This document shows, piece after piece, positions 34,079-44,014 of a stretch of DNA of 64,000 nt. The notes beneath the pieces are model-generated. The model worked only from the letters and a program-made list of their open reading frames with translations. It was not told the DNA's origin and did not search any database. The position numbers were made by a program, and so were the translations under genes. Positions within the stretch are counted from its first letter, which is position 1; each line of letters begins with the position of its first letter. The DNA comes from Oryzisolibacter sp. LB2S (lineage in GTDB: Bacteria > Pseudomonadota > Gammaproteobacteria > Burkholderiales > Burkholderiaceae_C): positions 1,451,501-1,515,500 of the forward strand of contig NZ_CP160388.1 of NCBI RefSeq assembly GCF_040732315.1, given 5' to 3'.

Positions 34079-34369
34079 TTACTTGACATGCTTGCCGATC
34101 AGGCCGGCCATCTCGAACATCGAGACCTGCGGCTTGCCAAACACTTCCTTGAGCTTGGCGTCGGCGTTGATCATGCGCTTGTTGGCCGCGTCCTGCAGAT
34201 TGTGGGCCTTGATGTAGACCCACAGCTTGCTGATGATTTCCGTGCGCGGCAGCGGGGTGGCGCCCACCACGGCAGCCAGGGCGGGGCTGGGGGTCAGGGG
34301 CTTCATGAAGGCGGCATTGGGGGTGCGCTTCTTCGCCGGAGCTGCGGGCGCGGTCTTAGCAGTTGCCAT
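34079..34369 (-). CDS. SWIB/MDM2 domain protein
   Basis: 96 residues. A Lys/Ala-rich N-terminal tail (MATAKTAPAAPAKKRTPN) precedes a SWIB domain (LAAVVGATPLPRTEIISKLW, then YIKAHNLQDAANKRMINADA, then KLKEVFGKPQVSMFEMAGLI). In bacteria these are small, often DNA-associated proteins of uncertain role, known from chlamydiae and many betaproteobacteria. The basic tail fits nucleic-acid binding. The start at 34369 is preferred over an upstream open frame. Monocistronic. Confidence 0.9.
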   Translation of the reverse strand: MATAKTAPAAPAKKRTPNAAFMKPLTPSPALAAVVGATPLPRTEIISKLWVYIKAHNLQDAANKRMINADAKLKEVFGKPQVSMFEMAGLIGKHVK

Positions 34370-34628
34370 GTTGTTTGATCCTTGCGGAAGTGAAAGATGA
34401 TGCCAGCGAGAAATCAGCTGCTTCACTGGTTCGGGCGATGCTACTGTGAAAAAAACGCCATTCCAAGGGAAGGCGTTACTTTTTTGCTGCGCCATCCTCG
34501 GTGCTGGGTCGTGCCGCGCGGCCGCCCCGGGGCTGCGGAATGCGCTGTCGGCGCGCACATAATGCGCCGTCGCGCCGCGGTGGCCGCGACAGCCTCTCCC
34601 CTCTGTCTGTTACCAACGAGACTCACCC

Positions 34629-35132
34629 ATGACAAACACTGCGCCCATCAGTACCTGTGACCTGTGCGATGCCCACAAGGGCGACGACAGCGGCACCTTC
34701 TGGGTGCTCCCCCCTGTGTTTCAGTGCTACGGCGCGGTCACGGCCTTTCATGGGCCGGTGAGCACCGTCAAGTGTTTCGAGGACAACACCCTGGTCAAGG
34801 CCGCCGTGGAGCAGCCGGGCCAGGGCCGGGTGCTGGTGGTCGACGGTGGCGCCTCGCTGCGCCGCGCCCTCGTGGGCGGCAACCTCGCGGCCAGCGCCGC
34901 ACGCAATGGCTGGGCAGGCATCGTCGTCAACGGCTGTGTGCGTGACGTGGCCGAGCTTGCGGTCGAGCAGATTGGCATACGCGCGCTGGCGCTCATGCCT
35001 CTGCCCACCGAGAAGCGCGGCGAGGGTCTGAGCGAGGTCGCAGTGCAGATCCAGGGCGTGTGGGTGCGGCCGGGCGACTGGCTCTATGCCGATGCCGACG
35101 GCATCGTGGTCAGCTCGCGCGAGCTGCCCTGA
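34629..35132 (+). CDS. rraA: RraA-family protein (RNase E regulator / HMG aldolase fold)
   Basis: 167 residues of the RraA fold. Visible are [13 protein letters not shown] at the start, the conserved [20 protein letters not shown] block, [11 protein letters not shown] (the R-D metal/substrate pair) and the C-terminal [18 protein letters not shown]. coli RraA inhibits RNase E; betaproteobacterial relatives can also act as 4-hydroxy-4-methyl-2-oxoglutarate aldolases, and this length and motif set fit both. Monocistronic, convergent with the EamA transporter. Confidence 0.88.
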   Translation: MTNTAPISTCDLCDAHKGDDSGTFWVLPPVFQCYGAVTAFHGPVSTVKCFEDNTLVKAAVEQPGQGRVLVVDGGASLRRALVGGNLAASAARNGWAGIVVNGCVRDVAELAVEQIGIRALALMPLPTEKRGEGLSEVAVQIQGVWVRPGDWLYADADGIVVSSRELP

Positions 35133-35146
35133 CGGCCGCGCGCCGG

Positions 35147-36085
35147 TCAGCGCCCCACGCGCAGCGCCAGCCGTGAGGGCAGGGTGGCCAGCACCACGCT
35201 GGCCAGCGCCAGGCCAAACGCCAGCAGCTGCAGCGGCGTGAAGCGCTCGCCGAGCGCCAGCACCCCCACCAGGGCGGCGCTCACGGGCAGCAGCACGGTG
35301 AACACGCCTCCCTGCGCGGCCGGCACGGCGCGCAGCCCGGTCATCCACAGCCACACCGTCCACATGCATGCCGCCAGTGCGTACAGCACCAGCAGCAGCC
35401 ACATGCCCCAGGGCACGGTGGCAAAGTCGAAGTCCCGCATCAGATACAGGCCGAACGGCGTGGACAGCGCAAAGCCCCAGAGGTTGATGAGCGAGGTGAT
35501 GCGCTTGGGGCCCAGGCTGGCGGTGAGCTTCTTGCCGATGACCGAGTAGGCCGCCTCGCACACCGAGGCGCACAGCAGCAGCAGGTATCCGAGCCACTGC
35601 AGATTCGCCTGAGCGGAGGCCGAGGACGCCGCCGCGTGCGCGGCCTGCTCAGGTTTGGCGAGTGCGAACAGCGCAATGCCCAACACCGCGCAGGCCACGG
35701 CCACCCAGGTGCGCGCGTTCACGCGCTCACGCAGGAACAGCCAGCTCATCACGGCCACGCAGGCGGGAATGCAGGCCATGATCACCCCGGCCGAGGTGGC
35801 GCTGGTGAGGCTGACGCCATAGATCATGCAGACGGTGAACAGAAAGTTGCCCAGCAGCGACTGCAGGAACAGCAGCGCGCGCGTCTGCGGCGCCAGCGCG
35901 GGCTCGTCGGCGGGCTTTCTGAGCCAGCCCAGCATGGCCACGCCGCCGATGCCAAAGCGCATCCAGGCCAGCAGCAGCACCGGGAAAGTGGCGGCCAGAG
36001 GCTTGGAGAGCGCCACATAGCTGCCCACCAGCGACATGCTGAGGGCCAGGCACAGATAGGCAATGGGGCGGCTGGGAATGTTCAC
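35147..36085 (-). CDS. EamA/DMT-family transporter
   Basis: 312 residues with ten hydrophobic segments in two EamA repeats (first about 8-140, second about 165-305). Typical are LAWMRFGIGGVAMLGWL in repeat 1 and GLRAVPAAQGGVFTVLLPVS, then ALVGVLALGERFTPLQLLAF in repeat 2. An inner-membrane exporter of small metabolites; substrate not predictable. Monocistronic; only 12 bases separate its stop from the end of rraA. Confidence 0.9.
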   Translation of the reverse strand: MNIPSRPIAYLCLALSMSLVGSYVALSKPLAATFPVLLLAWMRFGIGGVAMLGWLRKPADEPALAPQTRALLFLQSLLGNFLFTVCMIYGVSLTSATSAGVIMACIPACVAVMSWLFLRERVNARTWVAVACAVLGIALFALAKPEQAAHAAASSASAQANLQWLGYLLLLCASVCEAAYSVIGKKLTASLGPKRITSLINLWGFALSTPFGLYLMRDFDFATVPWGMWLLLVLYALAACMWTVWLWMTGLRAVPAAQGGVFTVLLPVSAALVGVLALGERFTPLQLLAFGLALASVVLATLPSRLALRVGR

Positions 36086-36311
36086 GAGGGGCGCTCAAAG
36101 CCGCACATCATGCCGTCAGACGAGGGCCTGTGTGGTCTGTGGGTCATGCGCAGCGCACGACGGTGAATTTTTTCGCTTTGTGAAAGTGTCATTTCTCATG
36201 GTGAACTTGAAGGCCGTGAGAGCGGCGGTGATTTTTCTCAATATGAGAAGCCAATTTTTGCAATGCAGGAATTGATGCATAACACATTGATATGCAAGGA
36301 AAAAATTTATC

Positions 36312-36354
36312 TCTTATATAAGACATAAGAGCTTGGCGCAGTCTTATAGAAGAC
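36312..36354. promoter_or_regulatory. Pair of palindromes in the aceA promoter region
   Basis: TCTTATATAAGA (36312-36323, perfect 12-bp dyad) and GTCTTATAGAAGAC (36341-36354). The shared half-site TCTTAT and a 29-base spacing suggest a regulator operator for isocitrate lyase. The rest of 36086-36422 is AT-rich with no gene. Confidence 0.55.
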
Positions 36355-36422
36355 TTAAAGTAATGCCCAAGGACGCCGGATACGGTGTCCGCCGATCCCT
36401 CAACCTTTCATGGAGAGTCACC

Positions 36423-37754
<1,332 letters not shown>

Positions 37755-37802
37755 TCCGACGCGCAACGGGGCGGCCCTACCGGCCGCCCAGGCTCCAGTC
37801 CA

Positions 37803-37830
37803 GGGCGCCCTCAGGGGCGCCTTGTTATTT
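37803..37830 (+). terminator. Terminator-like hairpin after aceA
   Basis: Stem GGCGCC / GGCGCC around CTCAGG (extended by the flanking bases), then TTGTTATTT. A second GC hairpin (GGGCGGCC / GGCCGCCC) precedes it at 37769-37789. Confidence 0.6.
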
Positions 37831-37901
37831 CCCGTTTCAAGGGCGAAATCGCCGCGCAGCGCCCTTGTACAAAGCGCGACCCACTATCTAAGTTGTAGCT
37901 T

Positions 37902-38768
37902 TCAGCGCAGCACCACGACCGGCACCGTGCACAGTCGCAGCAGGGCCGTGGTGGTGCTGCCCACGATGAGCTGGCGTATGCGCGAATGGCCGTAGGCGCC
38001 CAGCACCAGCAGCCAGTTGCCGCGCGCCTGAAGCAGGGCGGGCAGGGCCTCCTCGGGCAGGCCGGGCACGACCTGGGTGTCGATCGCAAAGCCCGCCTGC
38101 TGCAGCTGGGCCTGGGCCGCCTGCATCTGCTGCAGGGCATCGGCCGAGGGCTCGCCCGCCATGGCCAGCAGGCCCGGCATGCCGCGCAGCAGCGGGCTGC
38201 GCGCCACGGCGTCCACGGCGCGCAGCGCGGTGGCGCTGGCGTCGAAGGCGACGACGAAGCCCTGGGGCGGGATGAACTCGGGCGTGGTCATCACCATCAC
38301 GGGCTGGCGCACGTTGCGGATCACGCTCTCCACGCGGTGGTCCAGGCGCAGCCTGCGCGCCGCGCTGGCGCGGTGACGGCGCCCGAGGACGAACAGCCGT
38401 GCCTGCGGCTCGTGCTCGAGCAGCACATCGGTCAGATCGCCATGGCGCAGCAGCACCTGCAGCGAGGGGATGCTGCTGGTGTCCACGCGCGTCCGGGCCT
38501 CATCGAGCATGCGGCGCGCGGCCTCCTGCGCGACCTGCACGCGCTCCTCGTCCAGGGTGTTCAGGCGCTGCAGCAGCACGTCCTGCGCACCCATGCCGAT
38601 CACGCCGCTGTAGTCGCCCACGGGCGGCATGGGTTCGGGCCGCTCGAGCGCGTGCAGCAGAGCCATGGGCGCCTGCACGCGCTGCGCGGCCCAGAAGGCG
38701 CCGTCCACCACGGCATGAGTGGTCGCCAGACCGTCGAGGCAGGCGTACACGGTGTCATGGTGGCTCAT
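37902..38768 (-). CDS. Universal stress protein with two Usp domains
   Basis: 288 residues made of two UspA units. The first (1-160) ends in the variant LFVLGRRHRASAARRLRLDH; the second has GNWLLVLGAYGHSRIRQLIV with GSTTTALLRLCTVPVVVLR, matching the G-2x-G-9x-G(S/T) ATP-binding motif. Tandem Usp proteins respond to respiratory or oxygen stress in other bacteria. Only the second half keeps a good nucleotide motif. Monocistronic; the region 38769-38902 shows no gene. Confidence 0.9.
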   Translation of the reverse strand: MSHHDTVYACLDGLATTHAVVDGAFWAAQRVQAPMALLHALERPEPMPPVGDYSGVIGMGAQDVLLQRLNTLDEERVQVAQEAARRMLDEARTRVDTSSIPSLQVLLRHGDLTDVLLEHEPQARLFVLGRRHRASAARRLRLDHRVESVIRNVRQPVMVMTTPEFIPPQGFVVAFDASATALRAVDAVARSPLLRGMPGLLAMAGEPSADALQQMQAAQAQLQQAGFAIDTQVVPGLPEEALPALLQARGNWLLVLGAYGHSRIRQLIVGSTTTALLRLCTVPVVVLR

Positions 38769-38902
38769 GGAGTCGCTCCTTCACGCTGGGTCATGGTTTG
38801 AGTGTGGCATCGTCGCGGCGTGCCTGCCAGTCAGGGATCACCATGGTTCCACTGGATCTTGGCAAAAAGTTGCTCCAGACCTTGCTGGGAAAGCGCTGGC
38901 AG

Positions 38903-39817
38903 CTACTGTTTTTGCTGATTCTGGCGAGGGTGTTGTTCCCGCATCGCCTCGTACAGCGCCTGCGCCGCCACCGACAGCCCGCGGTCGCGCCGGCGCACCA
39001 GGTAGATGTGGCGCGTGAGGCCGGGCAATGTCAGCGGCCGCGTCACGAGGTCGGGGTACTGGAAGTGAAACAGCGTGAACGTGGGCACCACGCTGATGCC
39101 CAGCCCCGCGCGCACCATGCCCGTGACGGTGGCCAGCTGCTCGACCTCCATCAGCGTGCGCATCACATGGGGGTGAAAGCTCGCCTCCAGATACTGGCGC
39201 ACGCTGCTGTGCCGCGCCAGGTGGATGAACGGCCATTGCGCCAGCATGCGCAGCTGCGCGGCGCCGCCGGGCAGGGGCTGGGTGGCCAGCGGGTGGTCGG
39301 CCCTGCATACGAGGTGAAAGCCGTCCTGGCAAAAGGGCTCGGCCTGCAGCTCGGGCGTGTCGGCGCGTATCGCGGCCAGCGCGAAGTCGGCACGACCGGT
39401 GGACACGAGGTCGATGCAGGGCTCGGACAGCACGTCGGAGATGTCCAGCTCCACGCCCGGGTGCCTGGCGTGAAAGCCCGCGAGCACGCCCGGCAGCCAG
39501 CCCGCGGCGAGTGAGGGCAGCAGCGCGATGGCCACGCGCCCGCGGCGCAGCTGGGCCGCGTCGCGCATGGCGGCCAGGGCCGCGTCCACCTCGGCGCGGA
39601 TGCGCAGCGCCGAGGCGTGGAAGTTCTCGCCCTCGGCCGTCAGGCCCACGTGGCGTGTGCTGCGGTCGAACAGGCGCAGGCCCAGGTCGTCCTCCAGCGC
39701 GCGGATCAGAGCGCTGAACGCCGGCTGCGACAGATGGCATTGCGCCGCGGCGCGCGTGAAGCTGCGCTGCGCGGCCAGGGCGAGAAAGGCGTCGATCTGG
39801 CGCGAGGAGATATTCAT
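38903..39817 (-). CDS. LysR-family transcriptional regulator
   Basis: 304 residues. The N-terminal winged helix is classical (MNISSRQIDAFLALAAQRSF, then TRAAAQCHLSQPAFSALIRA), followed by the periplasmic-binding-like effector domain. It is transcribed divergently from the atuA-like operon with a 93-base gap, so it probably controls that operon in response to its substrate. The gap holds the dyad ATTCGATGAAT (39824-39834), a possible binding half. Confidence 0.93.
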   Translation of the reverse strand: MNISSRQIDAFLALAAQRSFTRAAAQCHLSQPAFSALIRALEDDLGLRLFDRSTRHVGLTAEGENFHASALRIRAEVDAALAAMRDAAQLRRGRVAIALLPSLAAGWLPGVLAGFHARHPGVELDISDVLSEPCIDLVSTGRADFALAAIRADTPELQAEPFCQDGFHLVCRADHPLATQPLPGGAAQLRMLAQWPFIHLARHSSVRQYLEASFHPHVMRTLMEVEQLATVTGMVRAGLGISVVPTFTLFHFQYPDLVTRPLTLPGLTRHIYLVRRRDRGLSVAAQALYEAMREQHPRQNQQKQ

Positions 39818-39910
39818 TTGAATATTCGATGAATTGATCCTGACAATCTATTTCACAGAATAACCCGACGCGCCTACAGTGCGCCTCAAGAGACACACCA
39901 AGGACACGCC

Positions 39911-41263
39911 ATGGCCAACCCTTCTCCCTTGCTCATAGGCTGCGCGGCCGGCTTCTCCGGCGACCGAGTCGATGCCGCCGCGCCCGTCGTGCAGGCCCTG
40001 GTCGACAGTGGCCGCCCCGCGGTGCTGATCTTCGAGACCCTGGCCGAGCGCACGCTGGCGCTGGCCCAGCTCGCGCGCCGCGCCAACCCGGACGCGGGCT
40101 ACGAGCCGCTGCTCGACGACCTGCTGCGCCCGGTGCTCGCCCAATGCCTGCGGCATGGCGTGCGCATCGTGAGCAACTTCGGTGCGGCCAACCCGCGCGG
40201 GGCGGCGCAGCACATCCAGCGCCTGGCGCAGGAGCTGGGCGCGCGCCGCCCGCGCGTGGCCGTGGTGCATGGCGACGACCTGAGCAGCCCGGAGCACCGC
40301 GCGCTGCTGGCCCAGGCCCTGGGCCAGGACATGCCCACCCAGCCCATCGCCAGCGCCAACGCCTACATCGGCGCAGAGCCCATCGCCCAGGCTCTGCGCG
40401 CGGGCGCCGACGTGGTGGTCTGCGGCCGCGTGGCCGATCCCTCGCTGGTGCTGGGCCCGGCGCTGGCGCATTTCGGCTGGAGCATGGACGACTGGGACCG
40501 GCTGGCGCGCGCCACCATGGCCGGCCACCTGCTCGAATGCGGCTCGCAGGTCACGGGCGGCTACTTTGCCGACCCCGGCTACAAGGACGTGCCTAGCCTG
40601 GCGCGCCTGGGCTACCCCATCGCCGAGATCGATGCGGACGGCCACTGCACCATCACCAAGCCCGCGGGCACGGGGGGGCGCGTGGACGAGCGCACCGTCA
40701 AGGAGCAGCTGTTGTACGAGCTGCATGACCCGGCCGCCTACCTCACCCCCGACGTGGTGGCCGACATCACGCAGGCACGTGTCGCCCAGGCCGGCGCCGA
40801 TCGCGTGCGCCTCGACGGCGTGCGCGGCCACGAGCGGCCGCCGTCGCTCAAGGTCAACGTGTGCTTCGAATCGGGCTGGTTCGCCGAGGGCGAAATATCG
40901 TATGCGGGCGCCCGCGCCGAGGCGCGTGCCCGCCTGGCCGGCGAGGTGCTGCGCGAGCGCCTGGCGGGCGTGGCGCCGCTGCGCATCGACCTGATCGGCG
41001 TCTCCAGCGTGTTTGCCGACGATGCCGGGCGCTGGCGCGAGGCCCATGCCCCCGGCGACGCGCGCGACGTGCGCCTGCGCGTGGCCCTGCAGCACCAGGA
41101 CCATGCCAGCGCCCAGCGCCTGGTGCGCGAGGTGACGGCGCTGTACTGCGCCGGCCCGGCCGGCGGCGGCGGCGTGCGCACCGCCATGCGGCCGCGCCTG
41201 GGCACCGTCTCCTGCCTGGTGCCGCGCGCGGCGGTTTCCACGGGCTTCACGCTGCTCGATTGA
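39911..41263 (+). CDS. AtuA-family protein (acyclic terpene utilisation, DUF1446)
   Basis: 450 residues covering the AtuA/DUF1446 domain: LIGCAAGFSGDRVDAAAPVV, then ASANAYIGAEPIAQALRAGAD with VVVCGRVADPSLVLGPAL, and GGYFADPGYKDV. In Pseudomonas, AtuA belongs to the citronellol/geranylate pathway, but its reaction is not known. Here the C-terminal ferredoxin-like domain usually fused to AtuA is a separate gene 14 bases downstream. Together with a Bug receptor and LysR regulator it suggests a uptake-plus-catabolism unit for an organic acid rather than a terpene pathway, since the other atu genes are absent. Confidence 0.88.
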   Translation: MANPSPLLIGCAAGFSGDRVDAAAPVVQALVDSGRPAVLIFETLAERTLALAQLARRANPDAGYEPLLDDLLRPVLAQCLRHGVRIVSNFGAANPRGAAQHIQRLAQELGARRPRVAVVHGDDLSSPEHRALLAQALGQDMPTQPIASANAYIGAEPIAQALRAGADVVVCGRVADPSLVLGPALAHFGWSMDDWDRLARATMAGHLLECGSQVTGGYFADPGYKDVPSLARLGYPIAEIDADGHCTITKPAGTGGRVDERTVKEQLLYELHDPAAYLTPDVVADITQARVAQAGADRVRLDGVRGHERPPSLKVNVCFESGWFAEGEISYAGARAEARARLAGEVLRERLAGVAPLRIDLIGVSSVFADDAGRWREAHAPGDARDVRLRVALQHQDHASAQRLVREVTALYCAGPAGGGGVRTAMRPRLGTVSCLVPRAAVSTGFTLLD

Positions 41264-41277
41264 AAGGCATAGCCACC

Positions 41278-41640
41278 ATGACCGATACCGTTCTGACCGT
41301 CCCCCTGTACCGCCTGGCCCATGGCCGCACGGGCGACAAGGGCAACCGCTCCAACATCAGCGTGATCGCCTGGCATCCCGCGCTCTGGGATCTGCTTGTG
41401 GATCAGGTCACCGAGGAGGCCGTGGCCCAGCAGTTCGCGCTGCGCCGGCCCAGCCGCGTCACGCGCTATCTGCTGCCCGAACTCCAGGCCATGAACTTCG
41501 TGCTCGACGGCGTGCTCGACGGGGGCGTGAACGACGCGCTCAACCTCGACAGCCACGGCAAGGCCCTGTCCTTTCTGCTGCTGGACCTGACCGTGCAGGT
41601 GCCCGCGGCGCTCGCGCAGCACCTGGCCGGCCCCGGCTGA
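41278..41640 (+). CDS. AtuA C-terminal-domain-like protein
   Basis: 120 residues: VPLYRLAHGRTGDKGNRSNI, the AtuA-tail signature (HxRTGDKGN), then SVIAWHPALWDLLVDQVTEE and a C-terminal NFVLDGVLDGGVNDALNLDS. It corresponds to the ferredoxin-like fold found at the C-terminus of one-piece AtuA proteins and almost certainly forms a complex with the upstream product. It starts 14 bases after the previous stop. Confidence 0.85.
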   Translation: MTDTVLTVPLYRLAHGRTGDKGNRSNISVIAWHPALWDLLVDQVTEEAVAQQFALRRPSRVTRYLLPELQAMNFVLDGVLDGGVNDALNLDSHGKALSFLLLDLTVQVPAALAQHLAGPG

Positions 41641-41694
41641 CGCGGGGCGCGCAATTCCCCTGTTTCATTCACCACATCCAACCAAGGAGACAAC

Positions 41695-42681
41695 ATGACC
41701 GCATCCATCGATCGCCGCCGTGCCCTGGCTGGCGCCGCCGCCACGCTCGCCCTGGCCCTGGCCGGCACGGCCAGCGCCCAGGCGCCCGCCTATCCGGCCA
41801 AGGCCATCACCTTCATCGTGCCGTTTGCCGCGGGCAGCGCCACCGACCAGCTCGCGCGCGCCCTGGGCCAGTCCGTCACCACCGACACCAAGCAGCCCGT
41901 GGTGGTGGACAACAAGGCCGGCGCCAGCGGCATGATCGCCGCGCAGGCCGCGGCCAAGGCCGCGCCCGATGGCTACACCGTGCTCATCACCACCAACACC
42001 ACGCATGCGGCCAACGTCCATCTGTACAAGAAGCTGTCCTACGACCCGGTGAAGGACTTTGCCCCCGTCACCGGCCTGGGCAAGGGCGGGCAGGTGCTGG
42101 TCGTCAATGCCAGCGCGCCCTACAAGAACCTGGGCGAGCTGCTGGCCGCCGCGAAGAAGGAGCCCGGCAAGCTCAGCTTCGGCAGCGGCAGCTCGTCGAG
42201 CCGCATGGCCGGCGAGATGCTCAAGCAGCTCGCCCATGTGGACATCCTGCATGTGCCCTACAAGAGCAATCCGCTGGCCATCACCGATCTGCTCGGCGGG
42301 CAGATCGACATGATGATCACCGACACCTCCACGGGCGTGCCGCAGATCAAGGCCGGCAAGCTGCGTGCGCTCGGCTACTCCACGCAAAAGCGCGGCGCCC
42401 AGCTGCCGGACGTGCCCACCATCGCCGAGGCCGGCGTCAAGGGCTATGACATGGGCTACTGGTTCGCAGCCTACGTGCCCGCCGGCACGCCGGCCCCCGT
42501 GGTGGCGCGCCTGAACGAGCTGCTGGCCCATGCCACCAAGAGCGCCGCGGCCAAGTCGTTCTTCGACAACGCGGGCTCCGAGGCCTGGACCAGCACGCCC
42601 GAAGAGCTCGCCAGGTTCCAGGCCGCCGAGACCCAGAAATGGGGCAAGGTCATCAAGGCCGCGGGCATTGAACCTGAATGA
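41695..42681 (+). CDS. Bug-family tripartite tricarboxylate transporter substrate-binding protein
   Basis: 328 residues. The signal peptide is twin-arginine-like (DRRRALAGAAATLALALAGT) with cleavage near ASA-Q. The mature protein has the Bug markers YPAKAITFIVPFAAGSATDQ, VVVDNKAGASGMIAAQAAAK and the C-terminal PEELARFQAAETQKWGKVIK. It would bind a carboxylate in the periplasm; the membrane components are not adjacent, as is common in Comamonadaceae. Last gene of the atuA-like operon. Confidence 0.93.
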   Translation: MTASIDRRRALAGAAATLALALAGTASAQAPAYPAKAITFIVPFAAGSATDQLARALGQSVTTDTKQPVVVDNKAGASGMIAAQAAAKAAPDGYTVLITTNTTHAANVHLYKKLSYDPVKDFAPVTGLGKGGQVLVVNASAPYKNLGELLAAAKKEPGKLSFGSGSSSSRMAGEMLKQLAHVDILHVPYKSNPLAITDLLGGQIDMMITDTSTGVPQIKAGKLRALGYSTQKRGAQLPDVPTIAEAGVKGYDMGYWFAAYVPAGTPAPVVARLNELLAHATKSAAAKSFFDNAGSEAWTSTPEELARFQAAETQKWGKVIKAAGIEPE

Positions 42682-42693
42682 GCGTCGGCTCTG

Positions 42694-42751
42694 GAGTTTG
42701 AGTCAAATCGGCCTCCAGCGCCCGCTGGACAAGCGTGAGCAGCTCTGATTT
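42694..42751. repeat. Dispersed repeat copy after the Bug gene
   Basis: GAGTTTGAGTCAAATCGGCC then TCCAGCGCCCGCTGGACAAG and CGTGAGCAGCTCTGATTT; the long form of the family, also seen at 62151. Confidence 0.75.
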
Positions 42752-43809
42752 CAGGAGTCGTGCGTCTCGCCAGCGGGCGCGAACAGGTCCCAGGTGGCCA
42801 TGAACAGCGCCGCGATGGCTGGGCCGATGACGAAGCCCGTAAGGCCGAACAGCGCCATGCCGCCGAGCGTGGAGATCAGCACCACGTAGTCGGGCATCTT
42901 CGTGTCCTTGCCCACCAGCAGCGGGCGCAGCAGGTTGTCCACCAGGCCGATGACGCCGACGCCGTAGGCCGTCAGGATGGTGGCCTGGCCGATGGCGCCG
43001 GTGGCCAAGAAGTAAATGGCCACGGGGCCCCAGATCAGGCTCGCGCCCACGGCCGGCAGCAGCGACAGAAAGGCCATGAGCACGCCCCACATCACCGGCC
43101 CCTGGATGTCCAGGATCCAGAAGATGAGTCCGCCCAAAGCGCCCTGCGACGCCGCGACGACGATGTTGCCCTTGACGGTGGCGCGGATCACGGTGGTGAA
43201 CTTGCGCGCGAGCTGGTTCTTGTGCTCGGCGTCCAGCGGTATCGCCTGGCGGATGCGCGCGGCCAGCTGGCGTCCGTCGCGCAGCAGGAAGAACAGCAGA
43301 TACAGCATCACGCCGAAGCTCACGATGAACTGCAGCGTGTTCTGCCCGACATCGAGCGCCTTGGTGGCCAGGAACTGGCTGGCCTGGGCGCCCACGGCCG
43401 TCAGGCGCTCCTGCAGCTCGGCCATGGAGGTCAGGTGAAAGCGGTCGAGCAGATCCAGCACCCAGTCGGGCAGGGCGGCCAGCACCTGCTGCAGGTAGGC
43501 GCCGAAGTTCAGCTGACCCGAGCGCACGCGCTCGTAGGCCACGCTGGCCTCCTGCACCAGCGAGATGCCGATGAGCGCCATGGGCAGGATGACGATCACC
43601 AGGCAGATGCACAGTGTGATGAACGCCGCGAGGTTGCGCCGGCGCGGCATGCGCAGCAGCAGCCGGCGATGCAGCGGCATGAACAGTATGGCCAGCACCA
43701 CCCCCCAGAACACGGCGCCATGCAGCGGCCACAGGATGGCCCCAAAGGCCAGGGTCACGGCTGCGAGCAGCAGCAGCAGGGTGCGGTTTTGGAGCGGTAG
43801 CGGATGCAT
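42751..43809 (-). CDS. AI-2E/PerM-family transporter
   Basis: 352 residues with about eight membrane segments (LLLLLAAVTLAFGAILWPLH, ITLCICLVIVILPMALIGIS, FIVSFGVMLYLLFFLLRDGR and others). The conserved C-terminal block of the family is TAYGVGVIGLVDNLLRPLLV followed by LISTLGGMALFGLTGFVIGP. Some members export autoinducer-2, others work as ion antiporters; substrate unknown. The start at 43809 (MHPLPLQN) is preferred over a long upstream open frame. Divergent from sucA. Confidence 0.92.
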   Translation of the reverse strand: MHPLPLQNRTLLLLLAAVTLAFGAILWPLHGAVFWGVVLAILFMPLHRRLLLRMPRRRNLAAFITLCICLVIVILPMALIGISLVQEASVAYERVRSGQLNFGAYLQQVLAALPDWVLDLLDRFHLTSMAELQERLTAVGAQASQFLATKALDVGQNTLQFIVSFGVMLYLLFFLLRDGRQLAARIRQAIPLDAEHKNQLARKFTTVIRATVKGNIVVAASQGALGGLIFWILDIQGPVMWGVLMAFLSLLPAVGASLIWGPVAIYFLATGAIGQATILTAYGVGVIGLVDNLLRPLLVGKDTKMPDYVVLISTLGGMALFGLTGFVIGPAIAALFMATWDLFAPAGETHDS

Positions 43810-44014
43810 GTCGGGGCCAGGGCGGGCAGGGCCCCCGACTGTAAGCGACGTTACCGGCCCGCGGCCGATACTTCCTGTGCGTTCAGTGGCACAATACCGC
43901 CCGCACCCAGGCCCCTTCCCAGCCACAGTCGCATCCGCAAAACGGTTCAGCCGTGTCGCGGAAGGTTTGTCAACCAACTAAAGCTTCCCTCAGGGAAGCA
44001 GAGGTCAGCGAAGC

